Source of the DNA: Phoronis australis
Taxonomy: Eukaryota; Phoronida; Phoronidae
Length of the DNA stretch: 62,000 bases
Reading direction: 5' to 3'
Assembly: GCA_002633005.1 (NCBI GenBank)
Contig: NMRA01000022.1
Location: 1,503,036 to 1,565,035, forward strand
Of the stretch, positions 1-9,800 are shown in pieces. The notes beneath the pieces were generated by a model. It was given only the letters and a program-made list of their open reading frames with translations, was not told the origin of the DNA and searched no databases. The translations under genes and the position numbers were made by a program. The first letter of the stretch is position 1, and the number at the start of each line of letters is the position of its first letter.

Positions 1-317
1 CGTTCTGCCCTACCTCAAATATTCCAAAATAACTTGAAAGGTCTAGCGAAATTCATTCAAGACGCTTTGCAGGTTAGAAGTAATTGTTTGTTTATAAACT
101 AGTCTGAAGTGGTCATATTTGAGCTTGTGCATTTTGTTATGTAATGATTTAATTATTATTAGGTGACTGAGTAAGCCCATTGAGGCTGGGGGGTGTGGTG
201 AATAACGGTCTTTGATATTGTATTTACTGGTACCCTTATGTCACTATAATAAATAAATACACACACAGGACTAGTACTCAAGTAATTTAATTATGGGTCC
301 GTGGGCTGTTCCCCGGT
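1..317. other. intergenic, no gene seen
   Basis: No open frame, RNA gene or repeat family that I recognise. The sequence is AT-rich and shows no clear splice or family signal. Confidence 0.5.
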
Positions 318-437
318 TCTTATATTCCCCCGTCCCCATGTTCCCCAACCGATGATCCCCCGTCCATATGTTGCCCTTGTCTCTATGTTCCCCTGTTCTT
401 ATGTTTCCACGAACCTATGATTCCCCGCCCCGATGTT
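318..437. repeat. 16-bp minisatellite, forward-orientation array
   Basis: About eight degenerate copies of a 16-bp unit close to TTCCCCTGTCCCGATG run head to tail. The reverse complement of the same unit forms a second array at 793-988, so the two arrays face each other across about 355 bp. The arrangement resembles the inverted, internally repetitive termini of foldback elements. Confidence 0.7.
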
Positions 438-792
438 CCTCCGGTCCTACTCATGCTTTCTATATGTGGGTCAGGACAGCAACAGAATATTCAGCAACGA
501 CACTTTTGTCGAACTGGGGGCGGTTTTCGGTATTGATGTAATTTGTTGTAACAATTGCTATCGTAAAGCAAAAAATGAGCTATGGAAGGTGAAAGAAACT
601 GGATTTCCCTGTCGTCTTTAACATATTGTTTTACTTGATTTTCTACAAGCATCAACAAAATATAATCCTATGAGCCCCACTTGTACATGTCAGACGCAAG
701 CACTAACATGCGACATATATAATGTCTTTCATTTAAGGTTGGGTGTCTTTTCGTAACAGTTTCGGCGCACATGCGTAGTATGCTCATGCACC
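438..792. other. spacer between inverted minisatellite arrays
   Basis: The spacer contains a short open frame ending at 621 with a CNNCYRKAKNE segment. I do not recognise it and cannot claim that it is a gene. The spacer is what a foldback-type element would carry between its arms. Confidence 0.3.
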
Positions 793-988
793 AGAGGCGC
801 ACATGCATAGGACCGGGAGAACACCGGAACAGGGAAACATCGGGATGGAGGAACATGGGGCCTGGTAAGAATAGGGACGGAGAAACATAAGGACAGGAGA
901 ACACCGGGACGGGGGTAACATAAGATATAGGGTCGGAAGAACATCGGGACAGGGGAACATCGGGACGGAGAAACATAGGACCGAGAGA
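793..988. repeat. 16-bp minisatellite, reverse-orientation array
   Basis: About eleven degenerate copies of a unit close to CATCGGGACAGGGGAA, the reverse complement of the unit at 318-437. Some units are longer, for example the one around 915-935. Short frames reading through it on the minus strand are repeat shadows, not genes. Confidence 0.7.
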
Positions 989-992
989 ATGT

Positions 993-1031
993 TTAACTTA
1001 CAGTGCTGTACATATCAGCACTGTAAGTTAA
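993..1031. repeat. perfect 16-bp hairpin with 7-nt loop
   Basis: The left arm TTAACTTACAGTGCTG (993-1008) is exactly complementary to the right arm (1016-1031). The loop is TACATAT. It lies directly next to the reverse minisatellite array and may be part of the same foldback structure. Confidence 0.8.
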
Positions 1032-1949
1032 CACCTTAACTATTCCTTGACTAAAACAAAAAAGTTATTGCATCGTGTAATTGTGTGATCTGTACTGTAC
1101 TCTACCTAACTCCATAAAGAAAAGATCCAAATAAGAGTCATTATCATGGCTTCAATGAAGCCACGGCAATTTCGCTAGGCTAGCTTTTACTTTTGAAGGG
1201 GACAACAGAGCGTTGCTTAGTCAGATGAGGCCTTTTATTTAGGACACAGTCACTAGCTCACATACTCATAATTACGGGACTAATGATCTACAGCAACTAT
1301 TTGGAATGAACTTCTCTTTTTCGATCGTGAAGACATCGAATAAGCAAGTTACTCAATCTCTTAAGTTCAATTGTCAAGTAATCTCTTATAAGTACCTGAA
1401 TTTCCACTTTCTTATTTTCATAAATGGGCAGGCTGTTCTGTAAACTTGCAGTAGATAACCTTTATTTGACATGATAAAGTCCCAATTAATGAACCAAATT
1501 TACCTCGATCAAAATGGTAAACACGTTTTGTGGTTACTCGGTCCCCATACATTTCATCATGTTTATGAAACTATGCAAATCAGGCCAAATGAGCACTGGG
1601 TACTCACACATTTAAAAATGTTCAGCCAACCCAACAGGCCCCTATTTTTAATGAAATTGGAAGAGGTGGCCCAACAATATTGAGTTCTGTTCTCCTTCTG
1701 GAGTGTTCGACACAAGTTAATCTTAATTAAGATGAGCGAAAACAGTCGTGTTAGTCTTGAACGTTCCTACCGGACAGGAGTGTGGCACCATTGCCAAACA
1801 GCATCTTTTCCTACGCCATAATCTTTTAATGGACTGCAACACAAAACGGCTTCCAATTAGGTTATTCTATTGCCTGTGGAGGGAAAAACACTGATCTGGG
1901 TTATGAGTTCCGTAGACAACAAGGCTTAAGAAACGAATACACTAAACTA
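1032..1949. other. intergenic, no gene seen
   Basis: A 70-codon open frame at 1471-1683 has no recognisable motif, no splice context and no family resemblance. I see nothing else in the stretch. Confidence 0.4.
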
Positions 1950-2589
1950 CAGTGCCCGGTTGCATGAAACAGTCTCAAATAGGGACTCAACATGAAACAG
2001 TCCCAAATCTTTTGCGTATTCGTTTCGTTCTTTACTCACAAATTTTTCTAGTTTTTCTATCATTTTATCAGCCCCCCCNNNCCCCCCCCCCCCCCCTGGG
2101 TGCGCCCATGATCTCTAGAGTGCTTTGACCACAGAACCAAAGTTGTAAATAACATTTAAAAATAGATTTTGACGTTAAAGTACATCTCAACAAGTTTTAC
2201 CCCATGGTTTAAAAGTACATATGCACATATTTTGGGCAACTTTAAATAGCTCTGTTCTTACTAATTACTTAATCAATATTTATTCGGCCAATAATAAATA
2301 AGTAAATAAATGAGTAAACTAAAAACTGATCCCTTAATGGAGTCATAATATCTAAGGAATTGGTCCTTAAATTAGGGGCTTTGCATTAAAAGATCCCTAC
2401 TTATTTTCAATAATAATGAGATTTCAATGTAGAGTTCTCTCTGGACTTGTATCAAAGCCAAAAATTGGCTTAGTAATGGGACTCAAACAACGAGAGAAAT
2501 AACAATCAGTGTTTTCACAAGCCCCCAAATACACTTTGGTGAACTTAGTTGTGTCCTTATTTGGGACTGTTTCATGCAACCAGGCACAG
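1950..2589. mobile_element. hAT-like non-autonomous element with long TIRs
   Basis: Terminal inverted repeats of about 32 bp begin CAGTGCCCGGTTGCATGAAA on the left. The right end (about 2558-2589) is the reverse complement with few mismatches. The element is about 640 bp with no coding capacity. The flanks are AACTA (1945-1949) and AACTC (2590-2594), a near-matching 5-bp target duplication. A poly-C run with three unresolved bases (2079-2081) lies inside, followed by the TGGGTGCGCCCATG end of another MITE (2097-2110), so the element is nested. The superfamily is inferred from the CAGTG terminus. Confidence 0.6.
2072..2096. repeat. poly-C tract with unresolved bases
   Basis: A run of C is interrupted by NNN at 2079-2081, so its length is unknown in this assembly. 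It abuts the right end of a GCGCGCACCCA-type MITE fragment. Confidence 0.8.
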
Positions 2590-2802
2590 AACTCAAGACA
2601 TGGAATGCCAACTTCGATATCGCGCAGCTGAGGTTGCGGTGCGCATGCGTGAGACTTATTTACAGTCGCTTGTTCCGGTGTTGTTTCTTGCTATAGAACA
2701 TAGCCCTTAAGGTTAATTGTTTGTTCAGTACAAATAAAGTAAGTTTAGAACTGTTATCTACGGTGGCCCAAAGATGACATTAAGAACATAACATTACGAA
2801 AA

Positions 2803-2924
2803 AATCACTTTTCTCCGCGGAGAAAAATTTTCCCCCGTGGAGAAAACTTTCCTCAACGGAAAAAAGTTTTTTCCACGGTGAAAACCTATCCGCCGCGGAC
2901 AAAACCTTTCCCCGCGGAGAAAAC
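2803..2924. repeat. degenerate 18-20 bp tandem repeat (six units)
   Basis: Six units built around a TTTTCCCCGCGGAGAAAA core follow one another. Each unit is itself nearly palindromic around CCGCGG. No protein reading frame follows the period. Confidence 0.65.
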
Positions 2925-3479
2925 GAACAAGACGACTAAATGAGGCTCAGGGCATCACAACTTAGAGACACGGCGAACTTGAGTGGCATATACAATTAAA
3001 AGGCACATCGACTGGCGAAATATTTTTTACTGCTTGTATGTGAATTGCTTGCATAATTATTTAACCTATGGAGCTCACATAATTGATAAATATTCAAACA
3101 AAACCTTTAAAAAGCCGGTTTTAAACTGAAGAACACATACAATGAAGCCATCAGTGTGTGACACGGCTGTGTAAACTGTTCCTAGAATACATGACCAACA
3201 GCTAAACACGTTACTCTTGACAAACAGCGACTCTCGTCGATGTGTGTATCCTGCATACCCTGTAGTTGTGCCCGCCCATATAATTCAAATACGTCCATTC
3301 GACACTAACAGTGTGCTTGCTCATTATACTATGATGGAGCAAGTTTGATGCGTGAATCTAGGAGGACAAATATTCCCCCAAACATAGGGGTGTCAAATTC
3401 GACAACAACAATTATGGCTGCTTACACCAATCTGAGAAGTTACTGTGTACATCGGATTTTTAAGTGTTCTAGGTTTAAT
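2925..3479. other. intergenic, no gene seen
   Basis: No supported open frame or repeat family. The stretch lies upstream of the PAN-fibrinogen gene and could contain its promoter if transcription starts beyond the LINE remnant. No TATA element could be assigned. Confidence 0.35.
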
Positions 3480-3790
3480 ATCAACATAGGAAGTTGAGGA
3501 ATTTCAAATATGGGTGTCTTTGGAAGCTTGGTTTTCCAGCCGTTTTTGGACTTCGAATCGAGCTTCCAGTGGAAAAAATAACGCCTAAGTATTTAGAGCC
3601 AGGCATTACTTCTTTTCTCTGTTGTTTATAAAATCGTTTATGCGCTGCAAGAAAGACACGTTTTCTGAACACCATCAATTTTTTTAACACTGAGAAAATT
3701 CTTCTTGCAGTGAAACCCTAGTCTATTCATAAGACTCTGGAGTTCAATCCGCGTGTTAGCTATTGCATCATAGACTAACGAGTATCTATG
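3480..3790 (-). pseudogene. LINE reverse transcriptase fragment
   Basis: Two minus-strand frames that switch near 3690 together give an RT palm-to-thumb segment. The first reads IANTRIELQSLMNRLGFHC, resembling the region before the conserved LINE K-T-K-x-M-V-F segment. The second reads KLMVFRKRVFL, followed by KYLGVIFSTGS, the F/Y-K-YLG-V-x-FS signature of non-LTR (jockey/CR1/RTE-like) reverse transcriptases. The frame change means the element is dead. It ends antisense about 85 bp before the start codon of the PAN-fibrinogen gene. Clade assignment is not possible from this fragment. Confidence 0.6.
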
Positions 3791-3873
3791 ATTACATTTC
3801 AGTGATCGATAGAAGTGAGATAGTTTTGACGCGGTGTAATTTATTAATTCACTTTCGTTTAACGCTTCAAACA

Positions 3874-6800
3874 ATGACCATTCTCGTTATTTGGCTTTCG
3901 GTGTTTTCTTTGCCTTTTCGACTGTCACGGGGATCTGCAATTTTCACGGAGTTTAACACGGATGCGACTAGTGCAGCTAGTTGTGAAGGTTACAGAACGC
4001 TCTCGACGGTTAACAAGTACATCGAGTGTTCACACGTGTGCGCTTTAGACAATAGTTGCGTCACTTTCCTCTTGACCAAAGAAGCCGGTGTATACAATTG
4101 TTACACGTGTAGTTACTGGAAGGAGGCGTCTTCAAGAACTGGAGAAAATACGCTAGGATGGAAGGTGGGTGGCAATTATTAATATAAGCATATAATTATA
4201 TGCCTATGTATGCGTATGCATGTGCATTTGTCTACATGCATGTTTGTGCATATCCATACACGTACGTGGGTGCGCGTGTATATGAGTACGCAACATTTCA
4301 TATTTTAACTGCATGTCAGGTCATATCATAAGAGATGAATCTAGTTTGACTTCGTTTTGCAGGTATTCCAAGACTGTGCAGACGCCGGTGCGTAAGTTTC
4401 TCTCATATATCATTTTGAAGAATCATGACAAAAACGCAATGAACAAGAAAATGTATATTAAAATTGGTATTTAATACCTTACATTTTTCTAAATTTCATG
4501 TTAGATACCAGAATCATCAATCAATCTCAAATACTTTGATTAATCTTTGCACACCGACTTTGTTACAAAAGAGTCACGGGTCTGACGAAGTCAATGACAT
4601 CAATGTAACCACAAGAAAGAGAAACCTGTGAATCTTTTATGATGTGTGTTAAAAATACTTTTTCTTGTCTTATCTATTTAAGCCGCAGTCCCTGTTGCAC
4701 TGCACATACAGTGTACTTGTAGAAAAGGTGGTGCACTGGAGCCTTTATTCCCATTATTCGCCAAATGCTTGAAGACTAACATAAATCCAAAATTCTCAAC
4801 CAATGATCTCATTTCTTCAAAGCTTTTTGTAAATACTTGTTTTGTAACCATTAAGTTATGTCTTTTTAAAACACTGCACGAAGACAATACCCTGGGCATT
4901 TTTTATCAAGAGCCAGGCCAGGATGGAACAATGTTGAACGTTTACTGTGGCATACGTCGTTAAGGTGGTTTGTGAAAGTGGGTGTTAAGTGGGAATATAA
5001 ACCCCGTACGGTCACTTTTTGTCAGATGTAATGGTTCGCTGTTATGAACGCATCGTCGCAGGTCCGCAATGGCGTGTCTACGACCTTCTTAACTACAATC
5101 AGCTTAAAATACACTTGTTGTTCGTTGTCATGTGACGTTTTCCAAGAAAACGATTTTTCCACGGGGGATCGTCAAAATTTTATGAGGTTGAAATTTTTCG
5201 CACAAACCTTTCAATTTCTGTTAAGGGCAATTGATTTCAGAATGTAACAGCAGAAGTAAGCATTCGGATGTGAAACAACACCAAGAAATCGCAAAACGTC
5301 GCTTGTAAAACAACGGCCGAAGATTTGTCCGACAAAGTGGACGTTCTTTAGAAATCACTTAGTGTCCTGGCATTCACAAGTCAGTCTGCGACCCAGTTTA
5401 TTTTTTTCGTTAAGCCATAAACAGAAATTAAAGGAATATTCTATCTAAGCATCACTACAGTGAGAGCAATCAAGATTAAAAACAATTACTTAGAATAGTC
5501 ATTCAACTACACCAAACAACACTAGCGACATTTCAGTTCTGCAACTCAACAAAATAACGAAAACCCCATCAACAGTCACAGTGATGTGTCCCTAGTGCGC
5601 CTAATTTTTGTCACGAATTACAGAAAATAAATTAGTTCTCGACTAAGCTATCAAGGCGAACAAATTAAGTCATGACACCAAAAGAAGGAAATAAACAAGA
5701 TTTTAATTGAAAACAGGTGACGGGTAACGCAAGAAAGCATAAAGCTTGTTTCTCACCACCCTGATATCCAGGGACAAAATATCACAAACTTTCGTAGACA
5801 TGAATTTATTATGCGGCCACTTTCGTACTTGGACTTATGCAGCAATGTTCCTAAAGTTTTCGATATGTGTTAACGTCAAACAATAAGGTTAAAAGTCAAC
5901 TGACATCGCAAAAAATGCAACAAATAAAACGCAAATTTGATTGATAACCAAATGAACCCTTTCTAGCCTTTATCTGGATTAATTTTATGCACTTCAATTT
6001 ACATTTTAAATCGTAGACATTAGTGCGATGTTCCCATGGAGATGCCGAATGATGGAAGGGTGTTCATTGGTTCCAAATGGAAAGGTACTTACTATCAAGG
6101 CTTCATATTAAGAAAACAATGTAATGAGTGATTTCAAAATTGACAGGGTTTCGGTCAAATGAATGCAAATTACAAGCACGTATACGACTGTGGTGACTAA
6201 TAAAAGGTAAACATGTGGACACGTATATGAGCAAGAGTGACAGCAACCTTACCACGGTTGAAAGGAATTGCTTCACCTACATGGCCTCGAACATCAATTC
6301 CAATGGTACCGAAGTGATTTCGTAGTAAATGATTGAACTGAATAGTCCCAAAAACAAACTTCTGTTTTCACAGGCTTTCATTTCATTGGAACAATCCACA
6401 ACAGCTGCGCGAGTCTCCGACAACGATTGATTCGACAAGATCCTAGCACAAGTAAAGAGCATAGATCCTCAATAACATCGGCCATTTTCGGTGTGTTGTG
6501 TATATCGTGTACCTCAGTTTCGGACTGAAGGTAGATTTTCCCTTTCTCAACACGCATATACATCTTGTTAGTCACATCTTTGTAACCCAGTTTGATTCTT
6601 TAATCTTTTATATTCCCTCCGCGATTCCCCATTCCAGGCATGGCGTGGACCTTCTTGAGCAGATCTCTGGGGGAAGCTGTGTCTTACGTAGCAATTTCTG
6701 ATAGCAAAATTCTGCATGACCAGTCACACAATTGGCTGAAATTTTACTAGTGTATTTGTATACACCTCAAACCACACAACACATCATAATACACTCAGTG

Positions 6801-9800
6801 GTCTCTTCGTCTATCTTTTATCGCTCCTTGCAATTCATACTTGAAATGTGAAATTTGTTTTCGAAATTTCAGCTCAAAAATGACCTTTTTGGCAACAGAA
6901 CTACCCTGTTTAGAATAGGGACTGGTATGCGATCCTATTTAGGCATGTATGACATTCATCCCCCAGTCCAAAAATATAATTTTTAAAGAAATGAAATTAC
7001 CCCCTCCCCCTCATCGTACCACCTAATTTAAGTACCCAAAACTCAAAGTAAGTTATTGTTGAGGATACAGCAGGCTTTATAGACGATAGATAAAACTTAC
7101 AACTATAAAGATCACAAGTCTGGCCACTTTTCGATTTCCTGCATAGAAATTCAACTGAAAATGCGCATCTTTGGTTGGCAAGAGTCAAGAACTTGTTGTA
7201 ATTGCTCAGTAAAATAAAAATACAGAGTTTTTAATTGGCAGTAGAAAGAAAATTTAGCGTGCAATNTGTGTGCTGTATCTTTTATCGCTCCTTGCAATTC
7301 ATACTTGAAATGTGAAATTTGTTTTCGAAATTTCAGCTCAAAAATGACCTCTTTGGCAACAGAACTACCCTGTTTAGATTAGGGACTGGTATGCGATCCT
7401 ATTTAGGCATGTATGACATTCATCCCCCAGTCCAAAAATATAATTTTTAAAGAAATGAAATTACCCCCTCCCCCTCATCGTACCACCTAATTTAAGTACC
7501 CAAAACTCAAAGTAAGTTATTGTTGAGGATACAGCAGGCTTTATAGACGATAGATAAAACTTACAACTATAAAGATCACAAGTCTGGCCACTTTTCGATT
7601 TCCTGCATAGAAATTCAACTGAAAATGCGCATCTTTGGTTGGCAAGAGTCAAGAACTTGTTGTAATTGCTCAGTAAAATAAAAATACAGAGTTTTTAATT
7701 GGCAGTAGAAAGAAAATTTAGCGTGCAATATCTTTGCTTTCATACTGATTGGTTGTATAACAGTTGTCATCAGACTCTTAGTGCAGAGGGTAATTTGGCA
7801 AGTGACGCATTGTGACGCTAGAGTAGTAGAACTTCCTGTTCATGGAAGTATGTCTGCTGTGGTGTGCAGTTTTAAAGGGTATTTTCCCTGCAAATGATCA
7901 CATGAAGATTTTTTTATGAAGTGGTAATCTGCACAGGGATTGCAGCAGACCAGCTGCACAAGAAGTGCAACAGAGCATTTACGATCTACATGTAATGTGA
8001 GTGAGCCAGTTTTTGAATATGAGCTGTTGCTCATCCTGGGAAGAATCGGCGTTTTTGGTATATTGCTCGGTGCATCAATACACAGTATTGTTCACTTCCG
8101 TGGGTGAAATAAAGGCTCACTTGGGCATTGACAGAGACACGTGTGAGCTAGTGAGGGAAACTGCAAGGCAGTAGGTGTCTGTCCCGAAAGCATTTGGACT
8201 GAGCAGCGGCACTTCAATCGGCTTCTTATGAAGAGAGGTGGCCACGGTCCACTTCTAACGAAATTGGGCTTACATGTATGTGGGCGCTACATATAGGAGA
8301 GCGAGCTTCATATTTGCTCATGACGTGAAAGCGTTTTAGGCTGAAAGTTTGCAGCTGGACAAAGAACTGGGGTCAAGTGTAGCCCTGCAGTCGTGGCTAA
8401 AGAAATGAGGTTAGTGAAGAATGGCCAGAAAAAACGTTTTAAGTGAGATGACTGCCGGGCTAAAAGAGGCCCAGATAAGTGGCTTCTTTTCTCGCATGGC
8501 TGGCTGCGTGCTGGAGGATGGAGATGCGCAGACGGTGGAGGGAGTATTCTTAGGATTCGAACTATTCCATGAAGTTCTGGAAGATCTGGGTTAATACCCA
8601 GACCGTTTCCTGGCAAGTTCTGTCAACACCTTTTTGCTGGTTGATTGCCGAGGTTTAAAGATCCACAATTTTTCTTGGCGTTGCATGTTCATACATTTTG
8701 ATTTTTAAGTACTTTTTATCGTCTCATTATTTTATTCTGCCGTCAAAAGAAGGGAAGTAGACAAAATATTTGCGTTTTAGTCGTTATTGAAATTTACAGA
8801 AACACCTGTTTCTCTCAAGCCCAAGAGGGATGCTTCAGATACCGACAAAATACTCACCAGATAATTACTTGACAGACAGCACAATTTACAGCTTCTAAAA
8901 ATGCCAGTTACACATATTTGAGAAAAAACCAAGGTCACTGGATTTAATAATTACATCCACCAGCACTTTTTTATATCACAAGCTCTCGTTATATCATCTC
9001 TCTATATCACTAACCTCTGTAGCAAGGAGTATTGTTCTGTAAAGAATGTCCTACCAAATGTCTGAATGTCGACATAAAGGCTGGGTACTCATGTTCTAAA
9101 AAGGGAAGCAGGACTGTCAGGAGTGGACTGACACTGTTCTTAGTTTAAATATTTTGTTCTGTTGTTCTTTTGCTCTGTTTGTGTCTAGCAGATAGTTATT
9201 GATTGGCATGACCCCTGATGTCAGGACAGCGAAGATATAATTTGTTTACCACATAATAGTGTGGAACATTCTAGTAGATTCTAGCATGTACATGTAAGTG
9301 ATTAATGTAATCTGGAACATTCTAGAGCCTAGTATATATTTGTGGAATCATTGGGTAGTTTCCGGAAAGTTCTAGAATGTGCCTGTACAAGGGTACATTT
9401 CTACCTTCACACCAGTTATGTGAAAAGTATCTAACAATGACAAGGTGTGCATGTAAATTCAGAAAATCCATATCATAAGTGGCGACAAATTGGTTTATGC
9501 GGTCAGGATTCTTTCCGTGTGGCCGCTCAAACAGACATTGGCATCAATTTTTTAGGCTAAAATGCATTGTCGTTGAACTAACTACACAAATCTTAGAACA
9601 AATTGCAAATAAGACTCGATTTCACGATACATACTCAAACCATTTGAAAGGTGAAAGTTATATACTTTCTAGTTACATGCTACACTCTGGTATGATGTAT
9701 TTTATGGACTGAACTAAATAACACTGTGTTATACTCGCAAACCTCGCTGTATGAGTATAGTCGCGTTTTGTAATTTGTTGAGGGATCAAAGTCGTCCCTG

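Noticed and set aside
668-976. Minus-strand open frames rich in Pro, Ser and Phe
   Set aside because: They read through the 16-bp minisatellite in several frames. The amino-acid pattern follows the DNA period, not a protein.
8308-8616. 102-codon minus-strand frame in the fibrinogen gene intron
   Set aside because: No motif, no splice support, and composition explained by local GC content.
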